Source of the DNA: Chionis minor
Taxonomy: Eukaryota > Chordata > Aves > Charadriiformes > Chionididae
DNA length: 64,000 bases
Assembly: GCA_013398295.1 (NCBI GenBank)
Contig: VZSF01017903.1
Span: 938,062 to 1,002,061 of the forward strand
Direction of reading: 5' to 3'
Position 1 is the first letter of the stretch. Each line of letters opens with the position of its first letter. Below, one piece after another: positions 48,301-60,490 of this stretch. A model generated the notes under the pieces. It made no database searches, was not told the origin of the DNA, and was given only the letters and a program-made list of their open reading frames with translations. A program made the translations under genes and the position numbers.

Positions 48301-49529
48301 GTTGTGGTTTGGATTTGTTCCCTTTCCTGACTCGGTAACGTGGGCTTTTTATCCTTTGTAGATTTGTGTTTCTCAAACACCTCAGTGCAGGGGCAGGGAA
48401 GGTGGCGTGGTGGTGGTGGCACGCAGGTGCTCGCCAGCTGCCGACGGACGTGCTGCGGGCTGGCTGCCGAGCGCTTGTGCGGCTCAGTCCCCGTGTCCCT
48501 GGGACTCCCTGGGCTGGCCCCTTCCAGCGGCATGCCGATTATAAGAAAACATTTGTGTCAAGAAGCCACCGGACGGGCGCTTTGCCCGCGTGCAGGTGGT
48601 GGGGATGCGCGTCCTGCTCCTGCCGGACACAGATTCCGAGGGCTGGGTAGGTGCCTTGACGCTGCACCGAGTGCCAGCAAGAGCGGGCAAACCTGCACTA
48701 ACCATGCCACGTATTTCCAGGCGGGATTTGGCTTGCACCAGCCAGGTCAGAAGCTGAGACTGATGGACCTGTGCCTCTCTATGTGGGCATGCCCCAAGGA
48801 TATGCCTCAAGGAGGAGGGCATAACACTCCATCATTGCTAAGCATTGACTGAAGCTGGGATTATGGGGAACGGAATTTAGCAATCATGCTGAGATTTCAC
48901 AGAGCTGTAGGAGTCAGTAATAGGCAAGGTGCACTGCACTCTTGTTCCCTCAGTTCAGCCTCAAGAGCTTTCCATGGCTTTTGTTGGATGGATTGAAAAG
49001 GCATCTCGTCCGCACATCCTCACCCTGATCGCTGCCGCTCGGCATGGGAGGGGGCAGTCACCGCTGAGTGCGGCAGCGAAGAAAGTCTCAGTGGTAACCA
49101 GTGAAAAATGGGAGATTTGCACAAATGAATTGTGGTTTCTTGGCTAATATACCTTAAGGAAGAAAGTCTGGCCTAGATAAGTTGCCAGCCTGCTGCTGTG
49201 GGAATGCGGAGTCACTGTCTTTCTCTGCATTTGAAAGGATCTAACACTTGCCATTGCATCCTTGAGCTGTCTCCACAGACTCCAAGCCCTCCGCTCCAAG
49301 GCCTGTCTCTCACTAGGTGTGGAGATGACATCGCACAGGATGCGATTGTCCTATCTGATGCTTTTAGGCACGACTCTGATATTTCTGCTAACCATTATTC
49401 CTCGCAGAAACCCCTGTGGTGGTGCTTCTGTTGCAAGTCAGGAAACTGTAGAAATAAATCTCTTCCTCTCAAGGGTGTTTTGTGGTTCAAGCAGAGAGTT
49501 GCAACTCAAGAGATCTCTTTTGCTTTGCC

Positions 49530-49605
49530 GTTGGCTCAGTGTGACTGTAGGCAAGTCATTTCCTCTCTCTGGACGAACTTCATGTCTCTGAAAGCCTGAG
49601 GAGCC
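49530..49605 (+). repeat. MIR-like ancient SINE remnant
   Basis: GTGTGACTGTAGGCAAGTCATTTCCTCTCTCTGG followed by CATGTCTCTGAAA closely follows the MIR core (TGTGACCTTGGGCAAGTCACTTAACCTCTCTGGG...). This is the best of the MIR-like matches in the window; identified by eye. Confidence 0.55.
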
Positions 49606-52325
49606 TTTATCTAACATGAAAAAGTGGTTGGGAGTGGAATCGCTTGTGCAGTGGTAAAGTAAAGGAGTGTTTTGTTTGCGCTTAGTCATCTTTCATTACT
49701 TAACCACATCAAAGAAGAAAATGGTAGAGGTCATCAGCATAGGGGGAAATGCCTTTTGAGGAATACTTAATTCACTGAAAAATACAGCTTTGTGCAGTGA
49801 AATTATTTGGGAATCTGGGCTGAGTTTAGTGAATTGTTTGGGCCAAAAATGAAGAGGGAGAACTTTTCCAAGGAAGGTTTTGTTCTGACAGCCTCAGAAT
49901 AGAATGTGACACATTTTGTTGAAAGTGATGTTTAGTTATATCACTATGGTTTCTAGGGAGGAAAATGAGACATTTAGTGTGATCTGGAAGAGGGAAGGGC
50001 TCAGAGTTGACAGATAAAGCCTGAAAAAAGCCTCAAACTGTCTGACGTTGGCCTGTTTGTATGGGTTGTGATCATTTTTTTACTCAGCTATCACCCAAAG
50101 CTCCAGGTCCGCATCATGATAAACCTGGGCTGCTGAGAGGACTTCCTGACACTTCTGTTATCTCAGAGTTACAGTTTGCTGCGCTCTCGCCTGCAGGAAG
50201 AATTTGGCTTGCACCTCAGTGAGGAACACAGAGGTAGCAATTTCCAGCCAAAGAACTACTTGAAACTGGTGACTGTGTCCTACAGCTCCTCAGCTGAATG
50301 GGCTGTAAGATAGCGAATGACTCCCAAGAGGACTGCCTGCCTTGCTTTCCCCCTCAAGTAGCAAGTGCTCAGCATCATCCTCTGCACACCTGTTGTGACA
50401 TGGAGCTTCGTGAAACTCAAAGGACCCTGGGAGGCAGACCTGCTTGCTAAGACAAAGAGTGCCAGTTTGAAACTTGATTTCAGTTAAGATAAATTGTGTT
50501 GCGTTCATGCTGTGTTCTAAACTGCTTGAATTGCAGATTGATTGACTTACGAAAAAGCTCCTAGCAGGCAAACCCTGGCTATCTGTTAGTTTGTTAACGA
50601 GCCCTAAAGCCTTGGAGGAAAGGGGAGAAACTGATGCAGCTCTTTCCCAAGCTCTGGTGGTGACTGTGAGATCTTTATGTCAGGAAATGCTTTTTTTGGT
50701 CCTGAAATTGAGGGAGAGTGGGTGGTGACTATAGTTATTTATGTTTGGGTGTGCTGATGGGGAAGTTGAGGTATCCTTCTGTACGGACTTGATTAGTAAG
50801 GGTCAAGAGTGATAAAATGTCTGGAAAACGTGTATAACATCATCTTCAAAGCCTGGCTTATCCATCAAATTGTGGATGTCCACGAAGAAGGAGTCTCTCC
50901 TGCGTGCTGGATTATGCTGCTGTATGTCCCTGATGCAGCAGTCACTCAGGACGAGCTGTGCGAGTTGCACAGCACACCTGGAACACCACTGCTGTAGCGG
51001 GCAGATGCGAGGCTAGCGGAGCACATGCCAGTCCCCGGGCTGGCCATGCAGTGGCACTGAAAGCAAAGCTAAATCCCAGACGTCAGCTCTGGCAAGGTGT
51101 ACACTGGCTACAAGGGAGGTGCTGGGCAGGCTCTCCTGCGCCTGGGAGGATGGAGGGGAAATGTGGAAGGAATCAATCAGCTGCAGTTTGCAGAGCACAG
51201 GGCATGTTCGGTCCTTTGCCATTTGGGAGTTTGCTCTGTCAGTCCGATAGCTCACAATGTGCTTCCGCGCTCCCAGCTGGCTTTCTGGGGCTGGATGTCA
51301 CCGAGGCTGCTACCAAAGGAAATTGAGAGGCTTTGTAGCTTGCTTGATTTGCCCTGCAGAATGACAGAGACTTCAGCCTTCCCTTCTGGAAGAGAGGTGT
51401 ATTTTCAGCCCTCTTTCTGTTCTGCCTCGTCTGTCCCATTAATGAGATGCTGACTTTGCTCACAAGTGTATCTGCAAAGTGCATGGGAGCAAAGAGAAGC
51501 TGGAGGCAGAAATGTTGTTTGAAAGCACATGGAAAGAAGGGAGTGTCTGCACCAGCAAAGGTTCTTGCTGTATCCAGTGAAAAAGGCAAAGATTGCCTAT
51601 TGATCTGCTAAATTGCAGAGTATGCACAGTGCAACAAGTGGGTTTGAGCTGTTGTGCTTGAAATGGCTGAAAATATTTTGATGAAATAGTTTTGCTCAGA
51701 AAATACCTCTCAAAGGGGAGGCGGTTTTGATTAAACTCTGCTCGAATCAAGGACACACAGAGAAACGATTGCATGCTCTATTACAATGCATAGCATGGGA
51801 GTTGTAGTACTCATCTGGGCAGCAGGAGCTGTGAGAGACTGCTAAATGTGAGCTTGGATGAATGTATCCCAACTTAATGTACTAGATTCATGGGTATTTT
51901 TGGGCAGGTTTTTGTCAGCTTGTCCTATTGATATGGTTCCGCTTTGTAGAAAAGAAATATTCATTAGCCCTGAGAAAGCTGGGTTCAAGTCACTGCTTAA
52001 AGCTGTGATATTTATGGAATGCAAAGAAGTTCCACCAGCAGAGATGGTGGCATGCCTGGTGGCCTGCTTGCAGAAGACCTGCTGAGAAGTCAACCTGGAC
52101 TTGAAGTGTCTCACCCTGTCCCAGATGATAGCCCCTAGCCACTGGGGTACACATGCATTTCCTTTCCTTTCAGGAAGGATTTGAGATGCCTTGGTTTTAT
52201 TCTAAAATGGGATTTTTCAAAGTTGCAAAATTCTCTGTGGGTTGGGAGCACATTCCCTACCCAGTACTCCTTTCAGTAGAGCAGCCACAGGAGTGAAACA
52301 CAGGACTTAACTGTACAGTGTGTTT

Positions 52326-52340
52326 GCATGCATGCATGCA
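52326..52340. repeat. (GCAT)n tetranucleotide repeat
   Basis: GCATGCATGCATGCA, self-complementary as a whole. Confidence 0.85.
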
Positions 52341-54650
52341 GGAGCTAATGGAATAGGACAATTAAACTCCAACTCAGTAGGTTTCTCTAGTTTCCAGAAA
52401 AGTCCAAAATTGGGAGCATTGCCCAGAAGACTTGCTGGAAATCTTTGAAAATACATGAGCGTAAGTTTTCTTTTAAACTGTATTAGGTATTATCTGTTAA
52501 ATAACTAGGCAAGCACAGAGCAAGCTGAACCCCTGACCTGGTCAAATTAAGCAGTTCTCTCTGGGTGAATATGAATCAAAATAATCCCACTGGATGGGAA
52601 GGCTCCCCTTCTGCTTTGGCTCTGCAGATCAAACACTGTGAAAACAAACGATCTCTCCAACCTTGTGCCCCTTTTCAGAGCATCAGCTGCCTTGTTCTTG
52701 TACAATATCTCCTGTGCTGGTATTACAGCTCTTTCCCTCTCCTATGTAGGGACAGAAAGGGTGGCAGACCAGCGCAGATGTTCTGTGGTTTTCCAGTTGC
52801 CTCCATTGGCAGATAACCTAGTGCCCCAGACTGCCTGAGTTCATATGCAATATTGTTCAGGATGTGCTTACAGCAACACGGGATTATCATCTGCGTGCCT
52901 ATCTTTGGTTCCCTCAAAGTACTGTTTTTTCCTCAAGGTGTCTTTAAAGAATGCAGCTATTGCAACTTGACTACCTTTGTTTTCCCAACCTCTGAACAAG
53001 AAAATAGATCAATTTTGCCTGGTGTGTTTGGCCTTTAAATTGTTGGAGGAATCACAGGGCTTTCAGTTAGCGATGATCTGCAATCTTCATCTACCACCTC
53101 TGCAGCAGTGAGGGGCTGTGGGGTGCAAACAGACCTGGAAGAAGCCTCTTCTTTGTTCTGTGAGGTCCTGTGGTTCTGTGTGAGCAGCAGGTAGAGATTC
53201 CTTGAGAGAGGAAGGGATGGAACCAAAGGGGCTTAGTCTGTCCTAAAGTACAAGCCAAACATGCTTGGGATGCAGAATGCAGGTTTTCTTTCATAATTAC
53301 TGGTAGCTACCACGCCTCTTGCCAGGCAGGAAGGTACAGGCACAAACCTCATCTTCTGTCAGTCCCAGCCCCTGCTGCCTGTGCCTCGCATCAGCATTCC
53401 CCTCACCTAGCAGGTATATTGCTTTCCTCCTCAGCTGTCTGGCTCTGATTGATGCTGTCATTTGTGTATTGAGACAACCAGAGCCCATAAATCCTTCCAA
53501 ATACCCTATTATTAAAAAGGCATCTCACCTTCAACTTTGGGGTGGTGAGAAGGGCTCGTTATGCTTCTGTTTGTTAGCTGTGCTTGTGCAGGCGGTGCCT
53601 CTTGGGGCCGGAGATAACACTGGCGTGTGTGGTGTAATGCGGTCAGTGAGTAGGTTGCGTGCGTCAAAAGGCATCTCGAGGGCAGGCAGAGCTTTCAGAG
53701 GCCGCAGCCTGCAGAAACGGAGATTTTTACAGCTGCACTGCGAGGGCTGGCAACGTGGGGATGGGCATTTGTGACTTCCAGGTGACAGCTCTCTCCAGAG
53801 TGGTTCAGAGTGGTGGCGCCAGCCCAAGGACCCTTTGTGGCTTCCTTACCTACAGTGAGGGTGAAGGTGGGTTTAAAACCAGAGGCCCGGCTTAGTGAGT
53901 GCTAAGCCTGACTCACGGAGCCTGTAGCAGCGCTGTTTTGAGTGGAGAGACACAGCCAGTATGAGCACGGCAGGTGCTGTCTTGAACTGATGAGAAGCTT
54001 CTCAGTCTGCTCCCTCCCGTGTCCCAGGGGCCCCACTTCTGTAGGAGAGCGCAGGCATGGACTGGCCATGCACCAAGCTACACCTACAGGCCAGACTGCA
54101 AAGACATCTATGAGAGGCGTCACCCATGTACAGATTTGGCAGTATTGACTGTCTATTCCACATCACCGCCGAAAAAAATAATGCTGAGGTAAATGTCTGT
54201 CTCTGTGCCCAATTGGATTGAGTTTTCCTGCGTTCTGGATATTTCTTCCCCATTTTTTATTATTTTGCCTCAGGCTGAAGGGTCTGTTTTAGGGCCAGTG
54301 TAATAACTATCATAATTTTGTCAGGCTGACACATCAGTATGGTGCCAATCACAGTTATAGAGACCCTGGGACCACTTCATCACAGCGGCTTCACTCCAAG
54401 GCTCCTTTTAATCTTTCCTAATAAAATTTAAATGACAGTAGCAGTTCCAGTCATGAACCAAGAAAAGCCTCTCTTATTATTTCCTCCTTTTTTTTTTTTC
54501 AGTGTTGGGTTCTCCATTTTATAGTAACTAATTTATGTGAGAGCTGACATCTTCCAGAGCTGGCTACGTGTGTCTGAAACAAGTGGCACTTCTGTTTAGT
54601 GGCTCTTCTCAGGAGATAGGGTGTTTCCGGAGTGATGTGGGAAATTGTAT

Positions 54651-55243
54651 AGAATCCTAGAATCATAGAATCGTCTAGGTTAGAAGGGGCCTTTAAGATC
54701 ATCAGGTCCAACCATTAACCTAACACTGCCAAAACCACCACATCTACACATCTTTTAAATACCTCCAGGGATGGTGATTCAACCATTTCCCTGGGCAGCC
54801 TGTTCCAATGTTTGATAACCTTTTCAGTGAAGAAATTTTTCCTAAATATCCATCCTAAACCTCCCCTGGTGCAAACTTGAGGCCATTTCCACTTGTCCTA
54901 TCACTTGTTACTTGGGAGAAGGGACCAACCCCTCACCTCATTACAACCTCCTTTCAGGTAGTTGTAGAGAGCCATAAGGTCTCCCCTCAGCTTCCTCTTT
55001 TCCAGGCTGAACAAACCCAGTTCCCTCAGCCACTCCTCATAAGACTTGTTCTCCAGACCCCTCACCAGCTTTGTTGCCCTTCTCTGGACGTGCTCCAGCA
55101 CCTCAATGCCTTCCTTGTAGTAAGTGGCCCAAAATTGAACACAGTATTTGAGGTGCGGCCTCACCAGTGTTGAGTACAGAGGCAATCATTTCCCTAGTCC
55201 TGCTGGCCACACTATTCCTGATACAGGCAAGGATGCTGTTATT
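54651..55243 (-). mobile_element. CR1 LINE 3' fragment
   Basis: On the minus strand it begins in the C-terminal part of CR1 ORF2. A 94-codon frame (55185-54901) contains [28 protein letters not shown] and [16 protein letters not shown]. It then runs into the 3' UTR, with GGTTGGACCTGATGATCTTAAAGGCCCCTT-like text, and ends in ATTCTATG-type units at 54651-54676. It is 5'-truncated, and differs in subfamily from the other copies. Confidence 0.93.
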
Positions 55244-57959
55244 AAGTTATTATTACGTGTAGGTGGGCCATTGCCACCCTTATCAGGATCCAGGCTGAAT
55301 TTCCTGGTGCTTATGGGTGGTTTTGACCAGGAGCTGTTATTAAGCTTGGACAGAGGTTTCATGCAGGTTCTTCTAACCAGCCATAAGAGATCTGACCCAT
55401 TGATGGTGCTGAGATGCCTGTCTGCCCTTCAGTCCCACGTGAAATGAGGAGAGCCAGAGGCTCCTCACATACTTCCGCTTTTCTCCTCTGTTCAGCAGAA
55501 GATAGTAGAAGGAGAACTTTAAAAAAAACTGCACAGCCTTTTCACTTTAAGCATGAATGGCATTAAATGGTCTGCCTTGCTGGGAAATGGACCTTGCACT
55601 CGTAAGGGGAGATAAGGCAGTTTGTAGCGGCTTTTAGATCCTGCAGGCTGCACAGTCCACAGACTTGGACCAGTCCCTGAGAAAAAACTCTTTGGCAGTA
55701 AGAGTTAAGCCACAGAAGCCAGTCTCAGCCTTCCTGAAGTGTGAGGGGTCAGGGAGCTGTTTGGAAATCCTGCGGCTTGAACCTCCGTCTGAGCTATTTC
55801 TAGCACTGAACACTCTGGTACTGGAGCAATCATTTGGATTAAGCCCATGTCTTTTTCTTATTTTTCATTTAACCTGCTGATGGCTACTGTCTTGTATTGC
55901 TTTTCAGATCTACCGAGAGCAACTGCTCCTGACTGCATTAGTAGGAATGGATGTTTATGGCTGATCCCTTGGTGGCTGCAAAAGACATTATGGTCCATCA
56001 AAACATCACACTCAGCTTGGTTCAAACAGGTATTTTTTTTCTGGGCTGTTCCTCAGTCTGATTTTAACAGAAAGCTGTAGAATGACCATAATCACAGAGG
56101 CTCTCAGAGTTCTGGTGGGAAAGAGGAAGGATACTGGCACGGGGGGGTGTTAGTCTGGTGGGGTAGATGCTGCCCCAGTCTGAACACCTTGCGGGCAATA
56201 AGCTCATGCATTGGGGTTGTGTGCTACGGGTGGCTGAGTGCAGGATTGCTGGCACAAACTCCAGGCATCGGTAGGTTCCCTTCATGTCATTCACGGGTTG
56301 TGAAGCTAGAGGGAAGGCAGGAGACTGTGCTGGTAACTTGTCCTTTCTCATGTCAATTAACGTCTTCCGTCAGTGAATTTGCGCTGGTCTGGCATGGGGA
56401 AGACCTGTTTCAGCTACTGCACCAGCACAGACATCCTCTTTGATCTCAGGACTTTTTCTTCCTTTTAGCCATTGGCCAAATCACACACGTAAGGGAAAGG
56501 GCAGTGAATTATAATCGAGGCACCTTCTATCTCCTTTCAGAATGCATGTCAGGGAAGGCGATAGATATCTGGGGCCTTATTAGTACCACAGTGGTGAAAT
56601 ATCACCAACTTTGTGGCACAAGCAGGTCTTGATTTACATGAGTATAATAGAGATCAGACTGAGGTCCTCAGGCTTCAGTGTCAAAGGCCTGCAGGGATGT
56701 ATTGGATTTTCCTCACTGCTGATGAAAATGAAGTCCTAAGGGAAATGAATGGTTTGGTCTCATCTGAATTCTTTCTGGAATATTGTTGCCTTCAGAAAAT
56801 CTAACTGGCAGTTGCTGCCTCTCTTCTTGGCAGTCTCAGCTGGAAAAACAAGGAATGAGTGGTCTGGGAACAACATTTTTGGCATCTCTCAGCCATCCAT
56901 GTTATCTCATTTAGCTACAAGAGAAGTTGTTACCAGGAACATCTGTTTGTCGTGTCTAGGCAGAGAATGAGATAACATTTAGAAGACACACTATGCATTG
57001 GAATCTCTGTTGCTTTCTAGAGCCAATCTCAAACAGACCATCTTTGAAGGAGATAACATCTTTGGTCACATTTCCTGTCTCTACTCAATATCCAGTGTCC
57101 TTCCATCAGCCTACATCTTTCTGCATGACTGTTTGGCCCATACCCACTAGCATCATTGCCCTCTTGTGCTGATACCTTTCCAGCATGCCCTGCTGGATAT
57201 CTGGCACTTTAGCAAAACTGCATGTTTTTGGGAGACTTGACCAAAGGCCTGCATTTGCCCAAAATGTACCGATCTCAAGAGCTTGAATGTTACAAGGTAT
57301 CATCAGCTCTTTCTATCCTTAGTTACTTGTGGTTCGCTCATTTAGAAAACACCGCCTAGATTGGCATTTGCTTTGCTGACTTTTTTCAGTGCTTAGTACT
57401 TCTCAAGTTTTAAAAGGTGTGGGGGAAAGTGAACTAATATCAGATATGTAAGGAATCCTACCATGAAGTTAGGTATCCTGATCCTTTGGCCTGTGAAGGT
57501 TGTTTTTGTTTTGGTAGTAAGATGAGAGTTCTGGCTGCTGCTGGAGATGAGGGGAAGACCTTGCATGTGAGTACCTGGTGGCTGGACAGGCCTGGGCTGC
57601 TTGTTTCCCTGTGTATCAGTGGTTCCCTCCTATTTCTTATTACAGTGATCTCCTTGGGTCCTGTTTATCCCCACTTCCCTTCCCTAAGACTTTGTTATAA
57701 ATTACATCAGAAACTAAGATGTTATGGGAACGTTGGGGCTATTTCTGTTTTTCCTCTTCTCAGGTATCTGACCTCCTAGGTTATAAGTCCTTGCCCTATT
57801 CTAAATTGCAGATACCCTCTGAGGGTTGTCTCCCCAAGAACAACCTTGCTACCACTGAGGCAGAAACAAAGCCACACATGTCATATTGATTTCTGGCAGC
57901 AGATAGTCTGAATAGTTCGGGGTCTGTTTTCAGAGTGGATGAGGACCTTGCTTCCCATT
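55244..57959. other. intergenic region between two CR1 copies
   Basis: No gene, RNA or additional repeat recognised. Confidence 0.5.
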
Positions 57960-57960
57960 T

Positions 57961-58818
57961 TCATAGACTTGTAGAATAGTTTGGGTTGGAAGAAACCTTT
58001 AAAGGTCATCTAGTCCAACCCCTCCTGAAATGCGCAGGACACCTTCCACTAGATCAGGTTGCTTAGAGCCCCATCCAGCCTGATCTTGAATGTTTCCAGG
58101 GATGGGGCATCTACCACCTCTCTGGACAACCTGTTCCAGTGTTTCACCACCCTCACAGTAAAAAATGTCTTCCTTATATCTAGTCTAAATCTACCCTCTT
58201 CTAGTTTAAAACCATTACCCCTTGTCCTATCGCAACAGGCCCTGCTAAAAAGTTTGTCCCCATCTTTCTTACAAGCCCCCTTTATGTACTGAAAGGCCAC
58301 AATAAGGTCTCCCTGGAGCCTTCTCTTCTCCAGACTGAACAACCACAACTCTCTCAGCCTGTGCTCATAGGAGAGGTGTTCCATCCCTCTGGTCATTTTT
58401 GTGGCCCTCCTCTGGACCTGCTCCAACAGGTCCGTGTCTTTCCTGTGCTGAGGGCTCCAGAGCTGGGTGCGGTACTCCAAGTGGGGTCTCACCAGAGCCA
58501 AGTAGCAGGGCAGAATCACCTCCCTTGACCTGCTGGCCATGCTTCTTTTGATGCAGCCCAGGATATGGTTTGCCCTCTGGGCTGCAAGCACACGTTATCA
58601 GCTCATGTCCAGCTTTTCATCCCACCAGTACCCCCAAGTCTTTCTTTGAAGGGCTGCTCTCAGTCCTTTCATCCCCCAGCCTGTATTGATAACAAGGCTT
58701 GCCCTGACCCAGGTTCAGGACCCTGCCCTTGGCTTTGTTGGACCTCATGAGGTTCACATAGGCCCGCTTCTCAAGCTTGTCCAGGTCCCTCTGGATGGCT
58801 GAACTTTCAGGGACCAAA
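57961..58818 (-). mobile_element. CR1 LINE 3' fragment, larger copy
   Basis: The minus-strand frame 58591-58049 (180 codons, open to a stop) carries [54 protein letters not shown] and FFTVRVVKHWNRLSREVVDA. An upstream piece in another frame (58817-58617) has [18 protein letters not shown], so there is a frameshift near 58600. The copy lacks the reverse transcriptase core. The 3' end is GGTTGGACTAGATGACCTTT-type with CTATGA near 57961. Confidence 0.94.
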
Positions 58819-58954
58819 TCCTGACTCTATCCCATGTAAAGATTTTACAAGATGCCTAGAGCTTGCTACAGACTAATGCCGCCCAGAGACATTTTCTTTT
58901 GGTTGCTTTTTGGTGGATCTCTGAAGATCATAAACTGTTAGTTTTGAAGCCTAA

Positions 58955-59010
58955 CAGACCCATAGGGGGTAACTGAGGCTCAAGAGTTACAGTAAGTCCA
59001 GTGACATCTT
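58955..59010 (-). repeat. possible MIR-like remnant
   Basis: GGGTAACTGAGGCTCAAGAGTTACAGTAAG resembles the MIR region TGAGGCTCAGAGAGGTTAAGTAA in one orientation. Weak and short. Confidence 0.3.
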
Positions 59011-60446
59011 TTTAACCCCCTTTCTTTTCTCTTACGTTTTCCTGTGCCCCTATGGCATTTTTTTAGTACGTACCAATACATGCAGTTTCTAGCAGAGAGC
59101 ACCCAAAGTTCTGTTTATGGAGGACTTGTGTATGAATTATTACCTGCAAAGCTAGCAGTCAAGTAGTGGGTTATAGTACTAATTAAGGTAAATGTCATAG
59201 CAAGAGCACGCTGATGTTGTTGGAATTAATGGCCAAGAGCATTACTACTTAGCACACCTTTTGGAGTTAATGGAATCATATTAATTGGGATCTTGGAGGG
59301 ACTGAGGGACACAGAGTACATTGCTCCTGAGCAGCACCTCTATTATTATATTAAGACTGGAATAGCATCCAAGTTTCTCCTGCCTTTTGTGCCCCTTTTG
59401 CACAGCCATTTCACAAATGGATGGCTCTGACGAGGCTCAAGGGAAGGTTGTTTGGTCCTAGGGTAAAAGGTGAAAAAATCTGTTCCAGCTGTGGTTGCAG
59501 GGAATTACTCTGCCTCCAGAAACCACCGCTGAGAACTGCCAAACTGCTTCTGGCACAATCCTGAAGGAACAAGGAGGCGGGTTCACAAATATTGTGTACC
59601 CTTGTCTCTCGGTCAGATTCTGCAAATTCACTTCCACTCCATGGAGCTTGTTCTGATGAGCACAACCCAGGGTGTCGGTGCAAGGCATAGTGTCAGAGCA
59701 TTAAAAAAAAAAGTGTCTGTCAGCGATACTGAGTCCTTTTGGATATTGGCCAGCTGTGGTAGCAGTGAGACTGGTGCAGTGCGTGGTTAGGCCTAATGCC
59801 AAGAAAATTTTAGTTTTGACATAGTAAAAAGCAACTCATGGAGGGCATCTGCTTTCTTTCGGAAAAAAAAAAAAAGAGAGAGCTGATACTTTTCCATAGA
59901 AAACTAAAACTCAAAACTTTTAATATGGTGCTTTGTGCAGTTGAGGAAAAAGAAAAAAAACCCACACCATCCCACAGTTTTCTACTGAGAATTTTGATTC
60001 CAAACTAGAATGTTCTCATTTTCATCCAAGTTTTCCACATGGGGGAAATAATTTTCAAGCATCTCTCATATAAAGTAATTAACCATAGACAAAGAATGGA
60101 TGATTTCAGTAGAATAGGAACACATACTATCTCTAGATAGTGATATTAAATCCATTGTGCACTGGGAATGGAAGTTTTTATGATACTGTAGATTTGCAGT
60201 GCCATTTTATCCTTGTTGAGTTCAGATTAAAAAAATATACTTAGCTATGATATAGCATTTTCTCTGTATTGAGGAGTACAGTTATTAACTGTCCTTTGCA
60301 ACACGACTGGGATATAGGTTCATGATTACCATTGACTCAATTTGTAGACTTTCACATTATCTCCTGGGTTAACATAGGGGAAACATTCATATTTGCTTGA
60401 AACGATGATTTGATGATGTCAACTCAATATCCCTGTTCATATATAT

Positions 60447-60490
60447 CTGCATGGAAGTTGGAATATCACTGCATGGAAGTTGAAATAACA
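60447..60490. repeat. two-copy tandem repeat, period 22 bp
   Basis: CTGCATGGAAGTTGGAATATCA is followed directly by a copy differing at two positions (G to A, T to A). A partial third GCATGGTTGA follows. Confidence 0.88.

Larger units (their letters stand above)
48301..54649. other. intergenic region between CpG island and CR1, no gene recognised
   Basis: Contains a likely MIR remnant near 49530 and a GCAT repeat at 52326-52340. Several 60-170 codon ORFs are present, but none has a recognisable motif. Confidence 0.5.

Noticed and set aside
49262..49591. A 109-codon plus-strand ORF with a hydrophobic stretch (LSYLMLLGTTLIFLLTII), considered as a transporter exon of SLC15A2.
   Set aside because: No match to the known PEPT2 motifs, and its second half overlaps the MIR-like remnant.
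53319..53774. A 151-codon plus-strand ORF with a hydrophobic part, considered as a membrane-protein exon.
   Set aside because: No family resemblance, and overlaps equally plausible antisense frames.
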